This document shows positions 26,252 through 33,985 of a stretch of DNA of 64,000 nucleotides, piece by piece; position 1 is the first letter of the stretch, and the number at the start of each line of letters is the position of its first letter. The translations under genes were made by a program, and so were the position numbers. This DNA is from Pseudomonas sp. NBRC 111124 (GTDB taxonomy: Bacteria > Pseudomonadota > Gammaproteobacteria > Pseudomonadales > Pseudomonadaceae): positions 62,001 to 126,000 of the forward strand of contig NZ_BCBA01000043.1 of assembly GCF_001320245.1 (NCBI RefSeq), read 5' to 3'. The notes beneath the pieces were generated by a model, which was not told the DNA's origin, made no database searches, and saw only the letters and a program-made list of their open reading frames with translations.

Positions 26252-27306
26252 CCAAGCCCCTGGAAACCCTCTGGTACACCCACAGCCCGGTGCCCACCGG
26301 CCTCGGCATTGCCGTGCAGTCAGGGCGCCTGGCAGAAGCCTTTGCGCCGTTCGGCACCAATATCCAGTCGCTTCGCGAGTCCAGCGAACGTGAAGTGCGC
26401 GAGGCTCACTACGATCACCACCTGCAGAACTCGGTGCGCCACGGCGGTAACATCCCGGCAATCTGGGCCTACGCCAGCGGCGTCGAAACCCGCGTGCTGG
26501 GCCTGTCCTGGAGCGACGAGGTTCAGTTGATCCTCACCACCGAAGAAAGCGGTGTGCGCAGCATCCGCGACCTGAAAAACCGCCGCTTTGGCCTACCCAA
26601 GTGGGCCAACGTCCAGATCGACTTCACCCGCGCCCAGGCCCTGCGCGGGCTGGAAAACGCCCTCAAGCTGGAAGGCCTGGCGGTGGCCGATGTCGAGCTG
26701 GTCGACTACCCCTATGGCGGCACCTACAGCGATGATGCCAAACAACACCTGTATGGCGCCGAAGTCAGCCTGGACACCAGCCGCTTCAGCCGCCGCAACA
26801 ACGAGCTGATCGGCCTGCTGCGCGGTGACATCGATGCCATCTTTCTCAAGGGCGCGCACGCCGTGCATCTGGCCCACGAATTCGGCCTGCGCGTGGTGGT
26901 GGACACGGGCAGCCACCCGGACCCACTGATCCGCAGCAACAACGGCACGCCGCGCACATTGACCGTGGACCGCCACCTGCTCGAGCAGCATTTCGAGGCC
27001 AGCTGCACGCTGGTCGACACGGTGTTGCGCACCGAGCAATGGGCGTGGGCCAACCCTGAGGAGACCCGACGTTTTCTCGCCCGTGAGCTGAACACCAGCG
27101 AGTACTGGGTGGCGGCGGCGTACGGTGAAGATGCACACCGGCGCCTGCGCACGACCCTGGACAGCCGCTCGCTCGAGGCGTTGCAGGACCTTACCGAGTT
27201 CCTGTACCGCTGGGGGTTCATACCACGGCGCTTCGATGTGCGTGAGTGGATTGACTTTCGCGTGCTGGAACGGGTGATAGGCTCGACTTCGCGTTTGGCC
27301 GTTTGA
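26248..27306 (+). CDS. DszB-like homologue III with Ser in place of the catalytic Cys
   Basis: 352 aa, clearly a tandem duplicate of the preceding gene (shared QIDFTRAQALRGLENALKLEGL, LLRGDIDAIFLKGA, DTGSHPDPLIRSNNGTPRTL). The nucleophile position is Ser13 (WYTHSPVPTGLG; codon AGC) while H54 and R64 are kept. In DszB the corresponding Cys-to-Ser change abolishes activity, so this copy may be a non-catalytic partner, a binding protein, or an enzyme with different chemistry. The ATGA overlap predicts equimolar synthesis with its neighbour. Only the start Met and one Cys (C253) are present. Confidence 0.78.
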   Translation: MTKPLETLWYTHSPVPTGLGIAVQSGRLAEAFAPFGTNIQSLRESSEREVREAHYDHHLQNSVRHGGNIPAIWAYASGVETRVLGLSWSDEVQLILTTEESGVRSIRDLKNRRFGLPKWANVQIDFTRAQALRGLENALKLEGLAVADVELVDYPYGGTYSDDAKQHLYGAEVSLDTSRFSRRNNELIGLLRGDIDAIFLKGAHAVHLAHEFGLRVVVDTGSHPDPLIRSNNGTPRTLTVDRHLLEQHFEASCTLVDTVLRTEQWAWANPEETRRFLARELNTSEYWVAAAYGEDAHRRLRTTLDSRSLEALQDLTEFLYRWGFIPRRFDVREWIDFRVLERVIGSTSRLAV

Positions 27307-27312
27307 GATTTT

Positions 27313-27331
27313 GGGGCCGCTTTGCGGCCCC
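27313..27331. terminator. Hairpin after the DszB-like pair
   Basis: GGGGCCGC-TTT-GCGGCCCC, an 8-bp GC stem directly after the stop at 27,306 and ahead of the next UAS. Probable intrinsic terminator, though no strong T-tract follows. Confidence 0.6.
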
Positions 27332-27351
27332 AGCAGTTTCAGCCACCCCAC

Positions 27352-27400
27352 TGCTGCCCCAGCAGCACCCGCCCAGCACACCACTGCTGCGCAATCTGCA
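27352..27400. promoter_or_regulatory. Putative activator binding sites (UAS), pair 4
   Basis: TGCTGCCCCAGCAGCA at 27,352-27,367 and a weaker TGCTGCGCAATCTGCA at 27,385-27,400, starting 33 bases apart (three helical turns). The sigma-54 promoter follows 52 bases later. Confidence 0.62.
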
Positions 27401-27452
27401 ACAACCCCTTCAGAAACCCATAAAACCCATAAATATCAATAGCCTACAAACA

Positions 27453-27468
27453 TGGCACAGTCCCTGCT
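27453..27468 (+). promoter_or_regulatory. Sigma-54 promoter of the TonB receptor pair (e)
   Basis: TGGCACAGTCCCTGCT with GG-N10-GC spacing, 43 bases before the receptor ATG, which has a GGGGAG-type RBS. Confidence 0.82.
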
Positions 27469-27510
27469 CTAACCCTCCCCAACAACGCTTTACATACGGG
27501 GAGATCCACC

Positions 27511-29754
27511 ATGCACCAGCTCAATCCACTCGCCCGGCAGATCAGCCTCGCGCTGCTGCTGACCGGAACCGGCAGCCAGGCCATTGCCGCCAACGAAGAA
27601 AACAACAACGAAGCGGCCCTGGAAACCGTCACTGTCACCGCCCAGCACCGCGAGCAGACCCTGCAGGAGGTGCCGGTCGCCGTGTCAGCGATCAAGGGCA
27701 CCAGCATCACCGCCGATGGCGTGCGCGCCATGGGCGACATCACCACCTTCGTGCCCAACGCCTCGGCCAAGAACCCCGATGGCGACGGCCGCCCGCGCTG
27801 GTACATCCGTGGCCTGGGCACCGGCGACACCGGCGCAGCCACGGTGTATCCGGTGGGCATCTACGCCGATGACGTCTACCTCAACGCCCCGGTCGCCGGC
27901 GGCGGTCCGCTGTTCGACCTGGAGCGCATCGAGATCCTGCGCGGGCCGCAAGGCACCCTGTATGGCAAGAACACCACGGCGGGTGCGGTCAATGTGATCT
28001 CTAAAAAGCCGGCCTTCGATACCGACGGCTACGGCACCGTCGGCTTCGGCAGCAAGAACGAGCGCATCGTCACCGGCGCCATCGGTGGCGCCTTGGTCGA
28101 TGAAAAACTGGCCGGGCGGGTGGCGCTGTATTCGGAGGAGCGTGACGGCTTCCAGAACAATGACTTCGACGGCAACACTTACGGCGACGTGAACAAGAAG
28201 GCCATCCGCCTGCAGTTCCTGGCCCAGCTCAACCCTGACCTGGATGCCTTGCTCAAGCTGCACAGCCGCCAGTTCAAAGGTGATGGCAGCAACGGCTCGC
28301 TGCCGGTGGGCCGCTACTACAACGTTGGCTATCAGCGCCCGAATGGCCGTGACATCTCGTTGAACGTCAACGAAGACTACCGCCTGGACCACGATGGCGC
28401 GTCGCTGACTTTCAATTGGTACCTGGGCGACTACACGCTGACTTCGATCAGCGCCTACGACTACATCCGCAACCGCTCCACCAGCGACGCCGACTACACC
28501 CCCTATGAAGTCAACGGCGCAGCCATTACCGACAACAGCTACCGCCAGTGGTCGCAGGAGCTGCGCCTGGCCTCGCCGGAAGACCGCCCGCTGCACTGGC
28601 TGCTGGGCGCGCACTACTTCCACGAAGACCTCGACAGCTCGGCGCAGCGCATCGTCACCCCCGGGCCAACACCCAATGGCACCGGCTCCAACCAGGTGGG
28701 CACCACCGCGCTGCGCGACCTAGGCTATGACCACCGCACCAACAGTTATGCGCTATTCGGTAACCTGACCTACGACTTTACCGACGACTTCAGCGTCACC
28801 GGGGGGCTGCGCTGGACCCAGGAGAAAAAGGACATCGACCTCGACCTGGTGCAACTGACCCGTGCCACGGCCAACGGCCCGCTGATCCCGCTGGGCGGCG
28901 TGGGCAGCAATGGCAATCGCCAGGAAGACAAGACCTGGGAAGCCTGGACCTACGACCTGACCCCCGAGTACCGCATCAACGACAACCTGCGGGTGTTCTT
29001 CCGCTACGCCCATGGCTTCCGCTCGGGGGGCTTCAACACCGGGCTGTCGACCAGCCTGGCGCAGCTGACCACGGTCGACCCGGAAAAACTCGATGCCTAC
29101 GAAATCGGACTGAAGTCGGAGTGGTTCGACCGCCGCCTGATCGTCAACGCCAACGTGTTTTACTACGACTACTCCGACATCCAGGTGAACCTGCTGACGG
29201 TGAACAACGGCGTGCTCACCACCGCGCTGACCAACGGCGCCAAGGGCAAGGTCAAGGGCGCCGAGCTGGAGATCGAAGGCCAGCCGACCGAGCGCCTGCA
29301 CTTGCGTGCGGCGGTGTCGTTCCTCGACACCGAATACACCGATTTCAAGAACACCAACCCCACCACCGGCGCGGTGACGGGTGACTACAGCGGCAACAGT
29401 TTCGTGCGCTCACCGCGCAACGTGGTGTCGCTGGGTGCCGACTACACCATCCCGCTGGAAGTGGGCGGCAAACTGGTGGCCGGCGGCGACGTGAGCTTCC
29501 GCGACAAGGAGTACTTCCTCGCCGACCGCCAGAGCAGCGCCGACGCCACACTCAGCCAGCCCCACTACACCCTGGCCAATGCGCGCCTGAGCTGGTTCAG
29601 CCACGACGACAAGCTGAGCGTGACCGGCTTCGTCAACAACCTCACCGACCGCCGCTACCAGGTGCACGGCCGGCCCAACGGCACCGCCGGGCAGTACGTG
29701 ATCACCTACGGCGACCCGCGCACCGTCGGGCTTAGCGTTACCAGTCGGTTCTGA
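27511..29754 (+). CDS. TonB-dependent outer-membrane receptor II
   Basis: 747 aa. Signal peptide to about IAANEE, TonB-box-like region ALETVTVTAQ, plug domain (EVPVAVSAIKGTSI ... WYIRGLGTGDTG ... LFDLERIEILRGPQGTLYGKNTTAGAVNVISKKP), 22-strand barrel and terminal LSVTSRF. The plug type is that of receptors for varied small molecules rather than strictly siderophores. Two Met and no Cys in 747 residues. First gene after a sigma-54 promoter, followed 56 bases later by a second receptor, so it likely imports sulfur compounds across the outer membrane. Confidence 0.9.
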   Translation: MHQLNPLARQISLALLLTGTGSQAIAANEENNNEAALETVTVTAQHREQTLQEVPVAVSAIKGTSITADGVRAMGDITTFVPNASAKNPDGDGRPRWYIRGLGTGDTGAATVYPVGIYADDVYLNAPVAGGGPLFDLERIEILRGPQGTLYGKNTTAGAVNVISKKPAFDTDGYGTVGFGSKNERIVTGAIGGALVDEKLAGRVALYSEERDGFQNNDFDGNTYGDVNKKAIRLQFLAQLNPDLDALLKLHSRQFKGDGSNGSLPVGRYYNVGYQRPNGRDISLNVNEDYRLDHDGASLTFNWYLGDYTLTSISAYDYIRNRSTSDADYTPYEVNGAAITDNSYRQWSQELRLASPEDRPLHWLLGAHYFHEDLDSSAQRIVTPGPTPNGTGSNQVGTTALRDLGYDHRTNSYALFGNLTYDFTDDFSVTGGLRWTQEKKDIDLDLVQLTRATANGPLIPLGGVGSNGNRQEDKTWEAWTYDLTPEYRINDNLRVFFRYAHGFRSGGFNTGLSTSLAQLTTVDPEKLDAYEIGLKSEWFDRRLIVNANVFYYDYSDIQVNLLTVNNGVLTTALTNGAKGKVKGAELEIEGQPTERLHLRAAVSFLDTEYTDFKNTNPTTGAVTGDYSGNSFVRSPRNVVSLGADYTIPLEVGGKLVAGGDVSFRDKEYFLADRQSSADATLSQPHYTLANARLSWFSHDDKLSVTGFVNNLTDRRYQVHGRPNGTAGQYVITYGDPRTVGLSVTSRF

Positions 29755-29810
29755 ACATGCTGCGGCCGCTTTGCGGCGCATAGGCCCTACGCCTTCCATA
29801 AGGAATATCC

Positions 29811-32258
29811 ATGCCCCACCACACCCCCTTGGCCAGCGCCATCGCCCTGGCCATCGCCGGCATCGCCGTGCCCGCCTTCGCCACCGAGGCCAACGAACCG
29901 CTCGACACCGTGGTCGTGGTCGGTACCCACCGAAGCGACGTCACCGCCTTGCAAAGTGCCGTCCCGGTCGATGTGCTAAGCGGTGAAAAACTGCAGGAAA
30001 CCGGTGCCAGCGACCTATCGGCGGCGCTCACCGCGCTGTCACCTTCGTTCAGCTTCCCGCAATCGCCACAAGGCGCCTTTGCCGGCTCCATCGCCCAAGG
30101 CGCCTCGCTGCGCGGCCTGGCCTCCGACCAGGTACTGGTGCTGGTCAATGGCAAGCGCCGCCACACCAGCGCCAACATCACCCGCCAGGGCCTGGTCAAC
30201 GCCCGGGGCGCGGCAGCGGTAGACCTCAGCCTGATCCCGCTGTCGGCCATCGAACGGGTCGAAATCCTGCGCGACGGCGCCGCGGCCCAGTACGGCTCGG
30301 ACGCCATTGCCGGGGTGATCAACATCGTGCTCAAGGAACGCGACGAGGGCGGCAATGCCGGCTACCGCTTCGGTGGCTACAAGAAAGGTGATGGCCTGCA
30401 ACGCAAGCTCAGCGGCTGGAAGGGCTTTGCCCTGCCCAACGACGGCTTCCTGACCCTGGCCTTCGACGCCGGCAGCCAGGACCCGGCCAGCGATACCCGC
30501 GACGACAACCGCCTGTTCTACCCCGGCTCCACCAGCATCAACACCCCGCGCGAACAAAACAACCGCTACCGCAACTGGCGCTGGGGCTCGGGCAATGTCT
30601 CCGACCAGTACAACTTCACCGCCAATGCCGAAATGGGCGTGGGCGAAGGCCTGAGTGCCTACGGCTTCGCCACCTACGCGCACAAGAATACCGACGCCGA
30701 GAACTTCTTTGACCCGCCCACTACGCTGCGCAGCAACTACGGCAGCGTGGCGCTGGCGCGCTATCCGGACGGCCGCCTGCCCGTCACCCGCTACGGGCTG
30801 GAAGACTTTGCCGTCACCGGCGGCCTGCGCTTCGAGGACCAGACGCTGGGCAAATTCGACCTGGCACTGAACTACGGCGACAACCGCGTCGACTCCACCG
30901 ACCGCAATGCCATCAACCCCAGCTGGGGCACGGCCAGCCCGTCGACCATCTATACCGGCCGCCGCGAGGCCGACCAGACCAACCTGACCCTGGATTGGAC
31001 CCGCGACTTTGCCAACGACTGGTTGTTCAAGCCCTTGACCGTGTCTGCCGGGCTGGCCTGGCGCCAGGAAAACTATGACCTCAGCGCAGGCGACGCGGCC
31101 GGCTGGTCCAACGGGCCATTGTTCAACACCCTCGACCCCGTCACTCGCCGGCGCATTCCGGGTTACTACTCGGGCATCACCCAGGTCGATGCGGTATCGC
31201 TGGATCGCCGGGTAATCGGCGCCTACTTTGACGTCGAAGCCCAGCTGACCGAGAAATTCCAGGCGGGTGTGGCAGTGCGCAGCGAGCATTACTCGGACTT
31301 CGGCGACACCACCAACGGCAAACTGTCGCTGCGCTACGACTTCACGCCCGAAATTGCCGCCCGGGCCAGTGCCAGCACCGGCTACCGCGCACCGTCGCTG
31401 GTGCAGAGCGGGCTGTCGTCGTTCAGCGTGCAAGTGGTGGAGCAGCCGCCAGGCAGCGGCAACTGGGTTGAAGTGCAGCAACGTACGCTGCGTGCCGACA
31501 GCCCGGAGGCCGCGTTGCTGGGCGGCAAGGCGTTGAAGCCTGAAGAGTCGACCAACTTCTCCGTGGGCCTGGTGTGGCAGCCGCTGCCCAATGCCTCGGT
31601 CACGCTCGACGCCTACCGCATCGACATCGACAACCGCATCACCCTGTCCGACCAGCTGCCCGCCGCAGTGGTCGGGCCGATCTTTGCCGGCACGCCCTAC
31701 GCCAACATCCAGAGCGCGGCGTTCTACACCAACATCGCCGACACCCGTACCGATGGCTTCGAACTGGCCGGCCACTACCAACTGGACCTGGCCGGCTGGG
31801 GGCGGCTGGATTTGAACGGTGGCTATGCGCGCAACAACACCCGAATCACCGGGCTTGACGACGTGGGCGGCATCCCTGGCAACCAGATCATCGGCCGCAA
31901 CACCCAGGGCCTGATCGAAGACGGCACACCCAAGGACAAACTGACCCTCAGCGCCAACTGGTTGTATGAGGGCTGGCGTGTCACCGTGGCCCAGCGCCGC
32001 TATGGCGAGTGGCAGAACCGCAATGCGGCCAACCCGGCGCTGGACCAGACCTTCAGCCCGCAGTGGGTGACCGACCTCGACGTGTCATACCGCTTCGACC
32101 TGGGCCTGACCCTGTCGGCGGGGGCGATCAACCTGTTCGATAGCCACCCGGACAAGCTGGAGGGCGCGCAGTTGTATGGCGTGCCGAAGTATTCCATTAC
32201 CAGCCCGGAGGGGGCCCAGGGGGCGTTCTACTACACCAGTGTGAGTTACGACTTCTGA
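29811..32258 (+). CDS. TonB-dependent outer-membrane receptor III
   Basis: 815 aa. Signal peptide ending near AFATEA, then EPLDTVVVVGTHR, plug (SLRGLASDQVLVLVNGKRRH, IPLSAIERVEILRDGAAAQYGSDAIAGVINIVLKE) and barrel ending SVSYDF. The NGKRRH/DGAAAQYGSDAIAGVINI plug is typical of a broad receptor class with unknown ligands. Two Met and no Cys in 815 residues. A small GC hairpin at about 29,769-29,784 separates it from receptor II; no separate UAS or promoter is evident. Confidence 0.9.
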   Translation: MPHHTPLASAIALAIAGIAVPAFATEANEPLDTVVVVGTHRSDVTALQSAVPVDVLSGEKLQETGASDLSAALTALSPSFSFPQSPQGAFAGSIAQGASLRGLASDQVLVLVNGKRRHTSANITRQGLVNARGAAAVDLSLIPLSAIERVEILRDGAAAQYGSDAIAGVINIVLKERDEGGNAGYRFGGYKKGDGLQRKLSGWKGFALPNDGFLTLAFDAGSQDPASDTRDDNRLFYPGSTSINTPREQNNRYRNWRWGSGNVSDQYNFTANAEMGVGEGLSAYGFATYAHKNTDAENFFDPPTTLRSNYGSVALARYPDGRLPVTRYGLEDFAVTGGLRFEDQTLGKFDLALNYGDNRVDSTDRNAINPSWGTASPSTIYTGRREADQTNLTLDWTRDFANDWLFKPLTVSAGLAWRQENYDLSAGDAAGWSNGPLFNTLDPVTRRRIPGYYSGITQVDAVSLDRRVIGAYFDVEAQLTEKFQAGVAVRSEHYSDFGDTTNGKLSLRYDFTPEIAARASASTGYRAPSLVQSGLSSFSVQVVEQPPGSGNWVEVQQRTLRADSPEAALLGGKALKPEESTNFSVGLVWQPLPNASVTLDAYRIDIDNRITLSDQLPAAVVGPIFAGTPYANIQSAAFYTNIADTRTDGFELAGHYQLDLAGWGRLDLNGGYARNNTRITGLDDVGGIPGNQIIGRNTQGLIEDGTPKDKLTLSANWLYEGWRVTVAQRRYGEWQNRNAANPALDQTFSPQWVTDLDVSYRFDLGLTLSAGAINLFDSHPDKLEGAQLYGVPKYSITSPEGAQGAFYYTSVSYDF

Positions 32259-32269
32259 TCTGAAAACAG

Positions 32270-32307
32270 GCGGGTTTCTTCACAGGTAAAACTGCGAAGA
32301 AGCCCGC
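32270..32307. terminator. Hairpin after TonB receptor III
   Basis: GCGGGTTTCTTC pairs with GAAGAAGCCCGC (12 bp with one G-U) around a 14-base loop, 11 bases after the stop and before the next UAS pair. Confidence 0.65.
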
Positions 32308-32326
32308 GCCGCTTCTGCTGACGGGT

Positions 32327-32364
32327 TGTTGCTCCAGCAGCACCCCGTTGCTGCTCCAGCACCA
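32327..32364. promoter_or_regulatory. Putative activator binding sites (UAS), pair 5
   Basis: TGTTGCTCCAGCAGCA at 32,327-32,342 and TGCTGCTCCAGCACCA at 32,349-32,364, starting 22 bases apart (two helical turns). This is the best conserved tandem pair in the window, ending 40 bases before a sigma-54 promoter. Confidence 0.65.
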
Positions 32365-32404
32365 CCGCTCTCCTCCGGGCCCGCAATCCGGGGCCGATCA
32401 CACC

Positions 32405-32420
32405 TGGCACAGCTCTTGCC
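32405..32420 (+). promoter_or_regulatory. Sigma-54 promoter of importer operon (f)
   Basis: TGGCACAGCTCTTGCC, near-perfect -24/-12 consensus. The predicted start near 32,431 lies 25 bases before the ATG at 32,456, excluding the longer frame from 32,348. Confidence 0.88.
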
Positions 32421-32455
32421 ATACCTCCTCTACCCCTGTTTTCCCAAGGCCAGCC

Positions 32456-33208
32456 ATGCGCGTGCTCTCATCCCTTTCCTGGTTCATCTCTCCCCTGGCC
32501 CTGCTCACGCTCTGGGCCGTGGTGGCCAACGCCGGGCTGTTCCCGACCAACCTGTTGATCCCGCCACAAGAGGTATGGCTCAGCTTTAACGACCTGCTGG
32601 CCAGCGGCGAACTTGGGGAGCATCTGGCCAGCAGCCTGTCGCGGCTGGCACTGGGATTTACCGGCGGCGCGCTGGCCGGCCTTGGGTTTGGCGCGATGCT
32701 GGCCTTGTCGAAGACCGTGGAGGCCTACTGCGCCCCGCTGTTCCATACCCTGCGGCAGGTGCCGAGCATCGCCCTGATCCCGATGTTCGTGCTGCTGTTT
32801 GGCGTCGATGAGACGTTCAAAGTGGTGATTGTCGCCAAGACTGCTTTCTTCCCGGTGGCGTTGGCCACCTGCGAAGGCATCCGCGCCATCCCGCATAGCC
32901 ATTTCGAAGTGGCGGCGGTATACCGCCTGCGCTGGCCAACGCTGGTGACCCAGATTGCCCTGCCCGCTGCAGTGCCGGCGATCGTCACCGGGATACGCGT
33001 GGCCCTGACCCGCGCCTGGGTGGTGCTGGTGGCCTGCGAGCTGCTTGCCGCCGACAGCGGCCTGGGCCAGATGATCGAGATGGGCCGGCAGATGCTGCGC
33101 ATCGATGTGGTGATGGTCGGCGTGGTGCTGACCGGGCTGATCGGCTTTGCCCTGGACTTCACCCTGCGCCGCCTGGAGCGGCGCCTGTCGGCCTGGCAAG
33201 GCCGCTAA
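32456..33208 (+). CDS. SsuC/TauC-type ABC importer permease, subunit 1
   Basis: 250 aa with about six membrane helices. The segment FHTLRQVPSIALIPMFVLLFGVDETFKVVIVAKTAFFPVALATCEGIRAI is the classic NitT/TauT permease signature, followed by the EAA-like HFEVAAVYRLRWPTLVTQIALPAAVPAIVTGI. It forms a channel with the next gene product, 11 bases downstream. There is no binding-protein gene in this operon; the orphan SsuA-like protein at 1188 may supply the ligand. Confidence 0.9.
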   Translation: MRVLSSLSWFISPLALLTLWAVVANAGLFPTNLLIPPQEVWLSFNDLLASGELGEHLASSLSRLALGFTGGALAGLGFGAMLALSKTVEAYCAPLFHTLRQVPSIALIPMFVLLFGVDETFKVVIVAKTAFFPVALATCEGIRAIPHSHFEVAAVYRLRWPTLVTQIALPAAVPAIVTGIRVALTRAWVVLVACELLAADSGLGQMIEMGRQMLRIDVVMVGVVLTGLIGFALDFTLRRLERRLSAWQGR

Positions 33209-33218
33209 GGAGGTTGTG

Positions 33219-33974
33219 ATGAAACTGCACGACTTGCGTGGTGTGGTACTGCCGCTGTTGTTACTCGCTGCCTGGGAATACGCCTCTGGTCAAGGCGCGA
33301 CCGGCGCCTACGCTTTTGTGCCGCTGGCACAGGTGGGTACGGCACTGGCCGAACTGCTGGGCAGCGGCGAGTTGCTGATCAACCTGTGGGCGAGCCTGCT
33401 GCGAACCTGCAGCGGCCTGGCCATTGGCATTGTTTGCGGCATTGGGCTGGGTGCGCTGATGGGCTTGTCCACACCGGCCAATCGCCTTATTGCACCGCTG
33501 TTCCATGCGCTGCGTCAGGTGCCGATGCTGGGCTGGATCCCGCTGATTGCCTTGTGGCTGGGTAACGGCGAAGGCGCCAAGCTGTTGATCGTCAGCCTGG
33601 CGGCTTTGTACCCGATGGTCCTGAACACCTTCGAAAGCCTGCGTCAGGTGGCAAGCCAGCACCGTGAAGCCGCACAAGTCCTGATGTTGAACCGTTGGCA
33701 GACACTGTGGCTGATCCTGCTGCCGGCGGCATTGCCAGGCATTGCCGCCGGGGTGTTGCAAGCCCTGGCCTTCGCCTGGGTGACCTCGGTGGGCAGCGAG
33801 CTGTTCCTGTCCGCCGGGGCTGGCCTTGGCAGCCTGATGATGAACGCCGAAGCCGCTGCGCGCATGGAGATCATCGTCGTCTGCGTGATGTGCATTGGCC
33901 TGTGTGGCTACCTGATGTCGTGGTTATGTTCCCTGCTGACCCGCCGCCTGCTGCGCTGGCGCCCTACCCGTTGA
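33219..33974 (+). CDS. SsuC/TauC-type ABC importer permease, subunit 2
   Basis: 251 aa, paralogous to the preceding permease: FHALRQVPMLGWIPLIALWLGNGEGAKLLIVSLAALYPMVLNTFESLRQV and the EAA-like HREAAQVLMLNRWQTLWLILLPAALPGI. The start MKLHDL has an AAGGAGG RBS, so the 24-residue upstream extension, which overlaps the first permease, is rejected. SsuC systems are usually homodimeric; two different permeases here imply a heterodimeric channel. Confidence 0.9.
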   Translation: MKLHDLRGVVLPLLLLAAWEYASGQGATGAYAFVPLAQVGTALAELLGSGELLINLWASLLRTCSGLAIGIVCGIGLGALMGLSTPANRLIAPLFHALRQVPMLGWIPLIALWLGNGEGAKLLIVSLAALYPMVLNTFESLRQVASQHREAAQVLMLNRWQTLWLILLPAALPGIAAGVLQALAFAWVTSVGSELFLSAGAGLGSLMMNAEAAARMEIIVVCVMCIGLCGYLMSWLCSLLTRRLLRWRPTR

Positions 33975-33985
33975 AGGCCCCGACC

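Noticed and set aside
17480..27306. DszB-like proteins as ordinary SsuA-type periplasmic binding proteins
   Set aside because: No signal peptide on any of the three and a conserved Cys(or Ser)/His/Arg set at the DszB positions; the fold is shared, the location and motif are not.
29769..29784. Possible sigma-54 promoter before TonB receptor III (GG-N10-GC spacing)
   Set aside because: The match is produced by a GC hairpin, lacks the TGGCA and TTGC context, and no UAS is nearby.
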